This document shows, in pieces, positions 48,703 through 57,343 of a stretch of 64,000 bases of DNA. The notes under the pieces were generated by a model. The model was not told the DNA's origin. It ran no database searches and saw nothing but the letters and a program-made list of their open reading frames with translations. The stretch comes from Simiduia agarivorans SA1 = DSM 21679 (GTDB lineage: Bacteria > Pseudomonadota > Gammaproteobacteria > Pseudomonadales > Cellvibrionaceae). Within the stretch, counting starts at the first letter, position 1, and the number at the start of each line of letters is the position of its first letter. The stretch is from NCBI RefSeq assembly GCF_000305785.2, contig NC_018868.3, positions 62,001 through 126,000 of the forward strand, read 5' to 3'. A program made the position numbers and the translations under genes.

Positions 48703-49427
48703 CAATGCGAGAATCTCTTGAGCAGGCTCTGGCTGAAAAGGATCTGGGCTTGAACCAGTTCCAGACACTGATTCAGCGACTGTTGGATTATGGCATTATC
48801 TGCCGCGATGAAAGCCAGGTAGAAGCCGAGCTGTACGACCTGTTTTTACGCATTGAGACCCTGGTGGATGAGTATCTGGCTTTTGCCGGCATCCGCTACT
48901 TCCACGAACCCCGTTTTGAGTATGTGCGTCTGGTGCCACCCGGCTCGCAATTGCCGGGTGTGGACGATGAGACTGAGGATGCGCCATTTAATCAGGGCTT
49001 GCGTGCGGCGTTGCCGCCGGCGCTGGTGGCGGTAGTCATGGTACTGGCCGTGGAGTATGAGAAAGCGCTGCGTGAAGCGCGCGTTGACGAGCGCGGCTTG
49101 GCCAACCTCAGCCTTGAGGCGCTGAGCCTTTCTTTGAAAAATCTGTTGGGCCGGAGTTTGCCGGATGCCTTGCAGGAGCGCAAAGCCTTATTCCGACAAA
49201 TGCGTCAGCTGCGACTGGTGCGAATGAGTGCGGAAGCGGATTTATTGCAGGGCGATAGTTGGCTGCAAATCCGACCGATGATTCTGACGCTGGTGAGCCC
49301 GGATGTGTTGTCACAAATTGAAGATCATGCAGGCCAATCTATTGTGATTGGCGATGCAGACGACACGGCGCTCGAGTCCACCGGACCGCGGGATAATTCC
49401 AGCGTAGACTCCGGGGCGGGTGAATAA
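48699..49427 (+). CDS. mksE: MksE/JetB-like KITE subunit (DUF4194)
   Basis: A 242-residue protein of the MksE/JetB type, expected to form winged-helix dimers that bind the kleisin. FQTLIQRLLDYGIICRDESQ near the start and VDEYLAFAGIRYFHEPRFEYVRL-like strands (given in part: GIRYFHEPRFEYVRL) fit DUF4194. ALVAVVMVLAVEYEKAL follows. The C-terminus is a short acidic tail. It overlaps mksF by 4 bases and is 2 bases from mksB, so the three are translationally coupled. Confidence 0.85.
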   Translation: MTMRESLEQALAEKDLGLNQFQTLIQRLLDYGIICRDESQVEAELYDLFLRIETLVDEYLAFAGIRYFHEPRFEYVRLVPPGSQLPGVDDETEDAPFNQGLRAALPPALVAVVMVLAVEYEKALREARVDERGLANLSLEALSLSLKNLLGRSLPDALQERKALFRQMRQLRLVRMSAEADLLQGDSWLQIRPMILTLVSPDVLSQIEDHAGQSIVIGDADDTALESTGPRDNSSVDSGAGE

Positions 49428-49429
49428 GT

Positions 49430-52400
49430 ATGTACCTGAAAAAATTCATTTACGTTAACTGGGGCAATATCCCTCACGGTGAATTCGAGTTTGGTCCCAC
49501 CAATTTATTTTCAGGTGGTAATGGCTCGGGCAAAACCACGGCGGCCGATGCCATTCAAACGGTGATGACTGCGGCGCATGACGGGCTGTTTCACTTTAAC
49601 CCCGGTCAGGATGAGTCGACCCAACGCGGGCGCGGGGGCAAGCAGGTGCGAACGCTCGCGTCCTATGTGCTGGGATGCGACGATGGCGCCTATGCGCGGC
49701 CCGAATCGGCCTTTGGCTACCTGGCCGCTTGTTTTGTGCCTCATCCGGGTGAGGATGCCGTTGCATTTACTGCAATGCTGGCGATGAGCGCGTTTGTGGA
49801 ACAGGCCGGTCGGCAAAAAACGGCGCGCATGGACAGCATCGATTTCTATCTATTACCCGATGTTTCATTGGTCTTGGGCGATCTGCTGAAGGAAGATAGC
49901 GGGGGCCGTTATGTGGTGCCCACTGATCAGATACAGAAGTTATTGCGCAAGCAGTATGGCGATGCACGGGTAGAGAAATACGAACGCAAAAAGGCGTACC
50001 TTTGCCGACTTTATGGCGCTTTGCGCGGGCGCGATGATGCAGTGAGTGAACGCGAGGCCATCAATGCCGCGCGGGCATTTTCGCGCTTCATGGCTTACAA
50101 ACCCATTAAAGCGATTGATGAATTTGTCGCCACCGAGGTGTTGGAGCCGAAGGACATCGGTGATGCGGTAAGGGATGTGTCGAGCATGCTCAAACGCATT
50201 CATGCCATGGAAGCCGATGCCCGCAAAGTCGCAGAGGCGGCCGATCGATTGCAGCAGGCGCGCAATAGCGCGGACACGTTTATCGCGCATTGGCTGGAGT
50301 TGCAACAGCTTATCTATGCGGTGGCGCGGCGTGATTACGATATTGGACAAAAGAAGTATCTGGCCGAAAAGTCGCGCCAGACCGATCTGAAAACCCAGCT
50401 GGAGCAGAACCTGCGCGATTCCGATATCGCGCGCGAGCGGCTTGAGGTGTTGCAGCAGGAAATCAACGAAATACAGCTGCAAAAGTTACAGGTGCCTGCA
50501 TTGCGCGATCGCGAACAGCTGGCGCGTGAGCAGCAGCAAATTGAAGCCGCCATGGTGCGAGCCATGCCGCCACTGATGCAGGACGTGGCAGGTATCCGTC
50601 AGGCGCAGGCCAATGCGGCACAGCTATTGACGCTGTCAAAAACGGTGCCATGGGAAGGTTTCGAGCGTCCGGCTTTTAAAGCGCTGGCGGCGCGTGTCGC
50701 TGAAAGGGCCTCAGGAGAGCCGGCCGATATTCACCAGCTGGCCAATCGTGACTGGATCGATATCAGTCCACTCGAATCCCAACTGGATGCGGCGCAAGGG
50801 TTGCAGCAGTTGCACAATGATTGGGTGGCCGCCTGGCATGCAAAGGGTGGTCTGCAGCAATCGTTACAGCAGGCATTAGATAAGCAGTTGACGCAAGTCA
50901 GGCAAACGGAGCGTCAGTTGCAGGCGCGTCTGGCTGAAGTTGCCCAACTGGAAGCCAAACAAGTCAGCTATCCGTCTTATGTGCGGGTGGCGCTGGAGGC
51001 GTTGCGCAGGCAACTGCCAGAGGCCGACGCGAGGGTCTTGTGTGATCATGTGGAGGTGGATGATCCGCAATGGCAGGCCGCTATCGAAGGTTATGTGGGG
51101 GGCGCTCGGTTCGGCATTATTGTCGATCCCGATTGGGAGGCGGAAGCCATTCGGTTAATCCGCCAGTTGCCTGGGCGGGACAACCGGGCTCGGGTCATTC
51201 AGGGTTCACAAGCCCGCAAGGATGCAGATCGCATGACACTTGAAGCCGACTCCGTCCTTGGCGTGATGAGCTTCAGCCACGATACCGCGCGCCATTATAT
51301 GCAGGCCAGTTATGGTCAGGTGCTGCGGGTTGACAGTGCTGATGCGCTCAAACAGGTGCGTCGTGGTGTTACCCAGGATGCCATTGGAGCGGCCAACTAC
51401 GCATTGTTCCGCTGTGACATTGATGAGGCTGATCTGGTGTTCGGCCTGAAGGCGCGGGAACGCGCGTTGAAGGCCCGTCAGGCAGAGACGCAGCAATTGG
51501 CGCGTGAATTACAGGCGCAACAAGAGCAGGCGGGTGCCTTGCAGCAATTGGTCGACCTGACAGACGGACTTGGCCTTAGTCGCTATGCAGATAGCCTTCA
51601 GCAACTGTTGGCCCAGCAGCGTGAGCACGAGGCATTGAGTGCGCGTTTGGCGCGTCTGGATGTCAGTGACTTTGCCGAGCTTGAGCAGACGGCAAATACC
51701 CTGCAGGCGAGTTTTAATGAGCAGAAGCAGGCGCTGGCGGCATTGGAAGAGCAGCGTATCCAGGTGGAGGCGGAGCAGCGGCTGGTGACGCTGAACTGCC
51801 AGAAAGCCGACCAGCAGCAGGACGAAAAGCTGGGTCAGCTGGAAGCAGCCGAGGATCGATTGGCACAGCTGGTGAATTTATGGCCGGACTTCAATGCGGA
51901 TGCGGCGCTGGAGCAGGCCGAAGACTGGGCTCAGACGCGGCAGGTGGCGCAGCTGAATGAGCAGCAAACCGATATCCGTTCGGGATTGGGCCGCATAGTG
52001 CGCCGGCTCGACAACCTGGTTCAGGAGCACAACCTCGCCGCCGATCTCGCCGACGGTATTGTCTATGAGCCGGACCTGGCGAGCCTGGAAAGTGATACAA
52101 ATTTTTCAGCGATTTGTCAGCTGCAGCGAAGCCTTGATGGCCTTTATAACCGGCTTCGCAACAATATTTTGGCGACCCGTCAAAGCGAAATCAGCGGTAT
52201 GCGCGAGAGCTTTAACAACGCCTTTGTGACCAACCTGTGTCACGCGATTTACCAGTCCGTCAAAGAAGGCGAGGCGACACTTGAACAGCTAAACCGCGAG
52301 TTGGAGCACCATCGCTTTGGTGCCGACCGGGAGCGCTTCTATTTTGGCTACAGCTGGGTGCCGGAGTTCAATGAATACCGGCAATTTTTCAAAGCGGTTA

Positions 52401-53056
52401 TCGACAATCCGAGCATCGGCGATGGGGAATCCCTGTTCGACATGCCACTGGACAAAAAGCAGCGCCAGGTGCGCGACAAGTTGATGGCGATGTTACTGGA
52501 CGCCGACGAGCAAAGGGCCCTGAAGGAATTGGCCCGGATTGCCGACTACCGCAACTATCGCAGGTATGAGATATACAAGGAGCCAGAAGGTAAGGAACCC
52601 ATTGCGCTGAGCCAATATGGTACCGGCTCCGGTGGCCAGCTGGAGACCCCGGCTTATATTATACGCTCTGCAGCCATCACCTCAGCGTTCCGGTTTAATG
52701 AGGGGCGCAACCATCTTCGCATGGTGTTGGTGGACGAAGCCTTCTCCAAAATGGACGAGCACCGTTCGAAAGAGGTTATCCAGTACCTGACTGAAACACT
52801 CGGACTTCAGCTGATGTTTATCATGCCGTCCAGTAAATCCGGCCCCTTTATGGATCTCATCAGCAACCAGTTCGTATTCAGCAAATGTGCCACAGAGCAG
52901 GCTATTGGTGAGCTTCGCAGCAGAGTGTTGGTGGATCGGCAGGTATTGAATCAGTCGGCCATCAAAGCGTTAATGAACGAACATCGCAGCACTTTGCGGC
53001 ATCAGGCCAGTCTGGACTTTTTAGAAGAAATGGAGCGGGTAACGGGGGCGGGCTGA
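49430..53056 (+). CDS. mksB: MksB/JetC-like SMC ATPase
   Basis: A 1208-residue SMC-like ATPase. Walker A is SGGNGSGKTTAADAI (residues 28-42). Long coiled coils lie at about 280-360, 480-540 and 690-860, with a small hinge-like domain near 510-640. The C-terminal head has GSGGQLETPAYIIRSA (signature) and the Walker B/D-loop MVLVDEAFSKMDEHR. The late DEAF and FIMPSSKSGPF are typical of the JetC/MksB branch. It should act as a DNA-loop-extruding condensin. No toprim-nuclease gene (JetD/MksG) follows or precedes it in this window. Confidence 0.9.
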   Translation: MYLKKFIYVNWGNIPHGEFEFGPTNLFSGGNGSGKTTAADAIQTVMTAAHDGLFHFNPGQDESTQRGRGGKQVRTLASYVLGCDDGAYARPESAFGYLAACFVPHPGEDAVAFTAMLAMSAFVEQAGRQKTARMDSIDFYLLPDVSLVLGDLLKEDSGGRYVVPTDQIQKLLRKQYGDARVEKYERKKAYLCRLYGALRGRDDAVSEREAINAARAFSRFMAYKPIKAIDEFVATEVLEPKDIGDAVRDVSSMLKRIHAMEADARKVAEAADRLQQARNSADTFIAHWLELQQLIYAVARRDYDIGQKKYLAEKSRQTDLKTQLEQNLRDSDIARERLEVLQQEINEIQLQKLQVPALRDREQLAREQQQIEAAMVRAMPPLMQDVAGIRQAQANAAQLLTLSKTVPWEGFERPAFKALAARVAERASGEPADIHQLANRDWIDISPLESQLDAAQGLQQLHNDWVAAWHAKGGLQQSLQQALDKQLTQVRQTERQLQARLAEVAQLEAKQVSYPSYVRVALEALRRQLPEADARVLCDHVEVDDPQWQAAIEGYVGGARFGIIVDPDWEAEAIRLIRQLPGRDNRARVIQGSQARKDADRMTLEADSVLGVMSFSHDTARHYMQASYGQVLRVDSADALKQVRRGVTQDAIGAANYALFRCDIDEADLVFGLKARERALKARQAETQQLARELQAQQEQAGALQQLVDLTDGLGLSRYADSLQQLLAQQREHEALSARLARLDVSDFAELEQTANTLQASFNEQKQALAALEEQRIQVEAEQRLVTLNCQKADQQQDEKLGQLEAAEDRLAQLVNLWPDFNADAALEQAEDWAQTRQVAQLNEQQTDIRSGLGRIVRRLDNLVQEHNLAADLADGIVYEPDLASLESDTNFSAICQLQRSLDGLYNRLRNNILATRQSEISGMRESFNNAFVTNLCHAIYQSVKEGEATLEQLNRELEHHRFGADRERFYFGYSWVPEFNEYRQFFKAVIDNPSIGDGESLFDMPLDKKQRQVRDKLMAMLLDADEQRALKELARIADYRNYRRYEIYKEPEGKEPIALSQYGTGSGGQLETPAYIIRSAAITSAFRFNEGRNHLRMVLVDEAFSKMDEHRSKEVIQYLTETLGLQLMFIMPSSKSGPFMDLISNQFVFSKCATEQAIGELRSRVLVDRQVLNQSAIKALMNEHRSTLRHQASLDFLEEMERVTGAG

Positions 53057-53360
53057 TTCCCACTGGCGAGAGTCGAGGGTGCCAAAAGGGGGCATTCCGG
53101 CTTGAGGGTGGGTGACTGGAATGAGAGATGACTAATTGGTCATGTCTTGTTGGTACCTTCGCGCTATAAGTGTCGGTGTTTTTTACGCCATTTTTGTTGT
53201 TTACCCTACAGTCCGTATGGATTAATATTGTCATTCCGTACTATTTCAAGCACTGTTCAGTGTCGGGTACGGGGCTCAGGGGGCGCTTTGAGTGAAGCAG
53301 TAAAAAGGACTGATCGTAGGATCGCAGCAGTATATTTTTTATACGCCAGGGAGCAGGGCT
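53057..53360. other. Intergenic region after mksB
   Basis: About 300 bases with no gene. ATGACTAATTGGTCAT (near 53126-53141) is a near-palindrome that could be an operator. No remnant of a JetD-type reading frame was found on either strand. The ribosome binding site GGGAGC for the next gene lies at the end. Confidence 0.45.
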
Positions 53361-53642
53361 ATGTCTTACAATGATACAAATTACGGTTTGACGGTGCGCG
53401 AAATCTTCCATCGTCACTTCGGACTATCACGTCTTATTTATTTTGCCGCCGGTCGTTTGTGGCTGGGGTTTGGCGAGAAGGGTGAGCTATTAAGCGCCCC
53501 GGATGTACGCGGGTACCCGGATTTGTCCAAGCTGTTTTTGGCCACTTACCTTGATGAAGACCAGTTGACCTACCTGCAAGTGCTGGCCCCCGGCTATCAG
53601 CCTGAGTGTATGGTATTGCCCAATCGCCGCGCGACGGCCTGA
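53361..53642 (+). CDS. Small hypothetical protein
   Basis: A 93-residue cytoplasmic protein I do not recognise. The start is supported by GGGAGCAGG upstream of the ATG. It has a compact mixed composition (LTVREIFHRHFGLSRLIYF, then PDLSKLFLATYLDEDQLTYL) that looks like a real folded domain. It may share regulation with nothing nearby, as both neighbours are convergent or far. Function unknown. Confidence 0.65.
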   Translation: MSYNDTNYGLTVREIFHRHFGLSRLIYFAAGRLWLGFGEKGELLSAPDVRGYPDLSKLFLATYLDEDQLTYLQVLAPGYQPECMVLPNRRATA

Positions 53643-53716
53643 GGACTCTCCGTCTCATTTTTGCCCGGGTCGGTTAAGGGCTCTGCTCCCTTGATTGGCC
53701 CGTGTTGGCGCCCGGT

Positions 53717-54205
53717 CTATTTCTGCATTTCAATCAGCAAGGCAGTTGCGGCCTTTCGGATTTCTTCAATGCCTTCCTGATTTGGCTTAATAATCAGCCA
53801 GGGGTCGCCGTTGTGCGGACCTTTGATCCAGCACGCGGGAGAATAGGTGGCCTGCTTACCGCATTCTGATTTGACATAGGGATTCAGGCCATAAACGCTG
53901 AACAGGCTGCTGATCTCCCGGCTGTCACCACTGCGCCGATGAGTCACCAGTTCCGTCCCTTTGATTTTCAGTTGGTAGTGGTGGGTCTCTTCGCCGTATG
54001 CATAAAACTGGAGCAAGCTATTAATGTGACGGCTCAATGCCAGTTTGGCGTCCTTTGTTTTATACAAGGTTTTCAGATGTGCCACATAGGCTTTGGTGGG
54101 ATTGGGGCCCAGAATATCCTGGCTGCTGCTGGCCCAGCCGGTTGTCGCAAAGCCGCTTGCCAGCAGGCACAGCATTAGGCGGCAGGTATTGAGGTAAGAT
54201 CGCAT
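53717..54205 (-). CDS. Exported hypothetical protein
   Basis: A 162-residue protein with a signal peptide (MRSYLNTCRLMLCLLASGFA and a cleavage site near TGWASS). The mature part is basic and contains two Cys (ECGKQATYSPACWIKG) probably in a disulfide. Family not recognised. I chose ATG 54205 for the signal; in-frame ATGs at 54235 and 54250 are possible. Probably periplasmic. A convergent gene ends about 75 bases away. Confidence 0.68.
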   Translation of the reverse strand: MRSYLNTCRLMLCLLASGFATTGWASSSQDILGPNPTKAYVAHLKTLYKTKDAKLALSRHINSLLQFYAYGEETHHYQLKIKGTELVTHRRSGDSREISSLFSVYGLNPYVKSECGKQATYSPACWIKGPHNGDPWLIIKPNQEGIEEIRKAATALLIEMQK

Positions 54206-54331
54206 ACGGGGTAACAATCGGGCACCATCGGGCATGGGCTTTGGTCTCATACTTTTGCTCAGGCAATGACACGGTGTCATTACCTTAGCATTCAGTATTA
54301 AGTCTGTTCCAGTACAGGTTGGCAGATAAGT

Positions 54332-54350
54332 GAAGGGGCAGAGCCCCTTC
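54332..54350 (-). terminator. Hairpin after hpf
   Basis: GAAGGGGC-AGA-GCCCCTTC is a perfect 8-bp stem just downstream of the hpf stop. The T-tract is weak, so termination would be inefficient or Rho-assisted. Confidence 0.5.
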
Positions 54351-54353
54351 TGA

Positions 54354-54716
54354 TCAGGACGCTATGTCCAGGTCTTGATCCAGCAGATCGTCCTTACCCA
54401 CATGGCGCTTGGCGCGGGTCTTGGCGGATTGTTCTTTGACCACGCGCTCCGCCGCGTTGAACAGATCGCGTACGGCCATATGCACGTTATCGTTGGCATG
54501 GCTCAGGCTGGTTGCCTTACCGTTCTGGATCAGCTCAAGGCTGGCAGAGAACTGGCTGCCCTTGTGCTGGTGGTGATGGGGAGCGTTGATAACGACCCGC
54601 TGGACGCTGGCGCGATTGCACAAGCGCTCCAGTTTCTGAATCTTTTTATTGATGGTCACATTGAGAGCATCAGAGGCTTCCAAATCTCTGTAAACAATTG
54701 TTGCAGCTGACTTCAT
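54354..54716 (-). CDS. hpf: Ribosome hibernation promoting factor family protein
   Basis: A 120-residue protein of the HPF/YfiA type (S30AE), which binds the small ribosomal subunit in stationary phase or stress. ATIVYRDLEASDALNVTINK gives the first strand-helix, VVINAPHHHQHKGSQFSAS and NVHMAVRDLFNAAERVVKEQ the rest. The long basic tail (SAKTRAKRHVGKDD) differs from the short YfiA form. ATG 54716 has AAGGAGC upstream. It lies divergent from the Hsp20 gene, consistent with a stress role. Confidence 0.8.
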   Translation of the reverse strand: MKSAATIVYRDLEASDALNVTINKKIQKLERLCNRASVQRVVINAPHHHQHKGSQFSASLELIQNGKATSLSHANDNVHMAVRDLFNAAERVVKEQSAKTRAKRHVGKDDLLDQDLDIAS

Positions 54717-54875
54717 AGAAGTGCTCCTTCTTGTTTCTAGGCATGTTTTTGGACGTCCTGTCATTCATATTGTCACTCTGGATAAAAAAAACAAGCACTA
54801 TTTTTCACTTTTTTGATCTGGCTCAGGGGAACTCCCGGGCCAGCCGGTTGTCCCGAAAAAAAATGACAAGTCACC

Positions 54876-54905
54876 CTTGAAAGGATTTGCCAAGGACCCT
54901 ATCTA
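54876..54905 (+). promoter_or_regulatory. Heat-shock (sigma-32) promoter of the Hsp20 gene
   Basis: CTTGAAA (54876-54882) and CCCTATCTA (54897-54905) are 14 bases apart. They match the sigma-32 consensus (CTTGAAA and CCCCATNTA, spacing 11-16) except at one key position. The leader would be about 105 bases. Confidence 0.8.
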
Positions 54906-54991
54906 ATCAATACGCCGCCTGAATCAGGGGCGTTTTACGGCCATTCGCCAAATGACACCTGGGTGTGTTTAGCGACAGCCAATTAACCCGT

Positions 54992-55012
54992 TATTGCTCT
55001 GAATTGAGGATA
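54992..55012 (+). promoter_or_regulatory. ROSE-like RNA thermometer hairpin over the Hsp20 ribosome binding site
   Basis: TTATTGCTC and GAGGATA can pair, with TGAATT as loop, covering the Shine-Dalgarno AGGA (55007-55010) 8 bases before the ATG. The order is U-A, A-U, U-A, U.G, a bulged or paired G54996, C-G, U-A, C-G. The UUGCU opposite AGGA with an extra G is the hallmark of ROSE thermometers in ibpA-type genes. Melting on heating would open the ribosome binding site. Confidence 0.75.
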
Positions 55013-55018
55013 CAACCC

Positions 55019-55465
55019 ATGCGTAATATCGACTTTACTCCTTTTTACCGTTCATCCATCGGCTTCGATCGTCTGGCCAACGTGCTCGACTCTTTATCGC
55101 GTGCCGATCAGGGACCGAGTTATCCGCCCTACAATATTGAACTGACCGGCGAAGACCAATATCGCATTTCCATGGCAGTTGCGGGCTTCGTTGAAAACGA
55201 AATTACCATTAACGTGGATAACAACAAGCTGGTCGTTACCGGGCAGAAGAAAAGCGATGAAAAACAAAAACAGTTTTTGCACCAAGGCATAGCTGAGCGC
55301 AATTTCGAGCGTCGCTTTCAATTAGCAGACCACGTGCGTGTACAAAACGCGACCATGGAGAACGGCTTGTTACACATTGAATTGCTGCGCGAACTGCCAG
55401 AAGCAATGAAGCCCCGTACCATTGCGATTAATGGTGCAAAATCCGCGCAAATTGAAGCGGCTTGA
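55019..55465 (+). CDS. Small heat-shock protein, IbpA-type Hsp20
   Basis: A 148-residue alpha-crystallin-type chaperone. NIDFTPFYRSSIGFDRLANV is the N-terminal signature of the IbpA group, YNIELTGEDQYRISMAVAGF begins the crystallin domain, and RNFERRFQLADHVRV and NGLLHIELLRELPEA close it. ATG 55019 is chosen over the longer frame because the RNA thermometer and AGGA sit just upstream. The chaperone holds unfolding proteins in the cytoplasm during heat stress. A methyltransferase gene starts directly at its stop. Confidence 0.93.
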   Translation: MRNIDFTPFYRSSIGFDRLANVLDSLSRADQGPSYPPYNIELTGEDQYRISMAVAGFVENEITINVDNNKLVVTGQKKSDEKQKQFLHQGIAERNFERRFQLADHVRVQNATMENGLLHIELLRELPEAMKPRTIAINGAKSAQIEAA

Positions 55466-56104
55466 TTGACTAATCGTTGTCCGCTGTGCGCCAGTGCGCG
55501 CACAGTGTTTTACTTACAGGATAAGAAACGCGAGTACCGGCAGTGTGAGCGCTGCCGGTTTGTGTTTGTGCCCGAACGTTTTTGGCTGTCGGCCGACGCT
55601 GAAAAACGTGAGTACGATCTGCATGAAAATAGCTTGCAGGACCCGGGTTATCTTACCTTTCTTCGTCGGTTGGCCGATCCTTTGGCAGAGCAACTGAAAC
55701 CCAGTTCGAAAGGGCTCGACTTTGGCTGCGGTCCGGCACCGATGCTGGCAAGCTGGTTGACGCGGCTGGGGCATGATGTCGCGGTCTATGACAAATTTTA
55801 CGCGCCCAATGGGCGGGTGTTTGCGTCCCGCTATGATTTTATCTGTGCAACCGAAGTGGTTGAGCATTTGCGTAATCCGGGGCTGACCTTGAACGGTTTG
55901 TGGTCGTGTTTGACCTCAGGCGGGGTCATGGCGTTAATGACCAAACGCGTGCAAGACCAGGAGGCGTTTGGTCGTTGGCACTATAAAAATGACCCCACCC
56001 ATATCGGATTTTTTTCCGAGCAAAGTTTCCAATGGCTCGCGCATCAATGGCGAGCCGAAGTGGATTTTCCCGCTGCGGACGTGGCGATATTTACACGGCG
56101 CTGA
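55466..56104 (+). CDS. Zinc-ribbon SAM-dependent methyltransferase
   Basis: A 212-residue class I methyltransferase with an N-terminal zinc ribbon (C5, C8, C27, C30: CPLC and QCERC). The AdoMet motif is GLDFGCGPAPML (near residue 83), with ICATEVVEHLRNPG as motif IV. The TTG start follows the Hsp20 stop directly, so translation is coupled and probably heat-induced. The substrate is not evident. The last codons overlap the convergent regulator gene by 14 bases. Confidence 0.82.
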   Translation: MTNRCPLCASARTVFYLQDKKREYRQCERCRFVFVPERFWLSADAEKREYDLHENSLQDPGYLTFLRRLADPLAEQLKPSSKGLDFGCGPAPMLASWLTRLGHDVAVYDKFYAPNGRVFASRYDFICATEVVEHLRNPGLTLNGLWSCLTSGGVMALMTKRVQDQEAFGRWHYKNDPTHIGFFSEQSFQWLAHQWRAEVDFPAADVAIFTRR

Positions 56105-57077
56105 ACAATTTGGCGCGCACGGTTGTTCGGTACTCCGACGGTGTGGTGGCCAATAATTTTTTAAACAATCCCGTGAAGTGGCCCATGTCATGGTAGCCCA
56201 CTTTGAATGCCACTTCGCTGATGGAAAGGTTGGTGGTTTTCAACAGATCCTTGGCGGTCTCGATCCGTATTTCCTGCAGGTATTGCAATGGCGATTGTCC
56301 GGTTGCCGCTTTGAACCGGCGGTTAAACGTACGCACGCTCATGTCAAAGCGCTCGGCCACGAGGCTGAGTTTGATTTCGCGACCGTAGTTGTCTTGCAAC
56401 CACATTTGCGCCTGCATGACTTCTTCATCCGGATGGTGGCGGGTGCCTCCATCAAAATAACTGGTGGTTTCGTAGCTGCGGCGGATTTCGTGAGAAAAGT
56501 GTCGCTCAACATGAAGTGATACCGGCTTGCCGTACATACGCTGAATAAAATGGACGGTCAGATCGGCCAGAGCGTTCACGCTCGCGGCGCAGTAGAGGTT
56601 GCCGGCCTGGGCAATAAAGTATTGGCGTTTAAGCTGCACCTGTGGGTAATCGCGCTGGAACTGATCAAAATAGTACCAGTGGGTGGTTGCCGCCTTATCG
56701 TTGAGCAGGCCTGCTTCAGCCAGAAAACACACCCCGGTGCCAACAGCGCTGATGATCACGCCGTTTTCATACTGCGTGCGTAGCCATGCGAGCAGGGCTT
56801 TGTTTTTACGGATAATCGGCCGAGGATTACGCCACAAGCTCGGAATGTAAATCATATCCGGCTTGGGCGCATCGTCTAGCGTGAACTCCGGCATCAGACT
56901 AAAGCCTGCACGGGTTTCAACCGGTGCCTTGTGCGCAGCGACGGTATTGATTGCCAGGCGTTTTATCTGGCGGTCGTGGCTGAGCGCCGCGCTTTCAGCC
57001 GCTTTCAGCATTTCAATGGGCAGCGTGGTTGAGGTGGCGAGCATGTGCTCGCACAGAACAAACAGTATCTGGTGCAT
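56091..57077 (-). CDS. GlxA-type AraC regulator with DJ-1/PfpI domain
   Basis: A 328-residue regulator. The N-terminal half has the DJ-1/PfpI-like ligand domain (TTLPIEMLKAAESAAL, VGTGVCFLAEAGLLNDKAAT with the nucleophile-elbow-like Cys region). The C-terminal AraC domain has LSLVAERFDMSVRTFNRRFK, GQSPLQYLQEIRIETAKDLL and VAFKVGYHDMGHFTGLFKK. ATG 57077 is chosen because the start MHQILFVLCEHMLATSTT fits the family. It is divergent from the fabY-like gene and may regulate it. Confidence 0.9.
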   Translation of the reverse strand: MHQILFVLCEHMLATSTTLPIEMLKAAESAALSHDRQIKRLAINTVAAHKAPVETRAGFSLMPEFTLDDAPKPDMIYIPSLWRNPRPIIRKNKALLAWLRTQYENGVIISAVGTGVCFLAEAGLLNDKAATTHWYYFDQFQRDYPQVQLKRQYFIAQAGNLYCAASVNALADLTVHFIQRMYGKPVSLHVERHFSHEIRRSYETTSYFDGGTRHHPDEEVMQAQMWLQDNYGREIKLSLVAERFDMSVRTFNRRFKAATGQSPLQYLQEIRIETAKDLLKTTNLSISEVAFKVGYHDMGHFTGLFKKLLATTPSEYRTTVRAKLFSAV

Positions 57078-57343
57078 GTGTGTACAAGTGTTCCGCAGAT
57101 TAAAACAAGCGTTTGGCTGATATGCCAAATATTTTGACCGAAGCGACGTGCATCCTATGTCCTTAAAATGGTCACAGGCAAGGGATAAACTGGAAATTTG
57201 GCTAAAAATAACTAATTTATGACCACTATGGCCGACTTTGGCTGCTTACTGAGTCGTACACTGGCCACATTGGGCAGCGTCGGGCTGCATTAACCGTTTT
57301 ATCCATGCCGTGGCGGGAAGCCCGGCGTAAGCAGAGGCGAAAC

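Noticed and set aside
53057..53360. Decayed JetD gene after mksB
   Set aside because: No protein-like frame or toprim-like motif was visible on either strand.
47206..53642. A complete four-gene Wadjet defence system
   Set aside because: No toprim-nuclease (JetD) frame was found; the gene after mksB is too short and unrelated.
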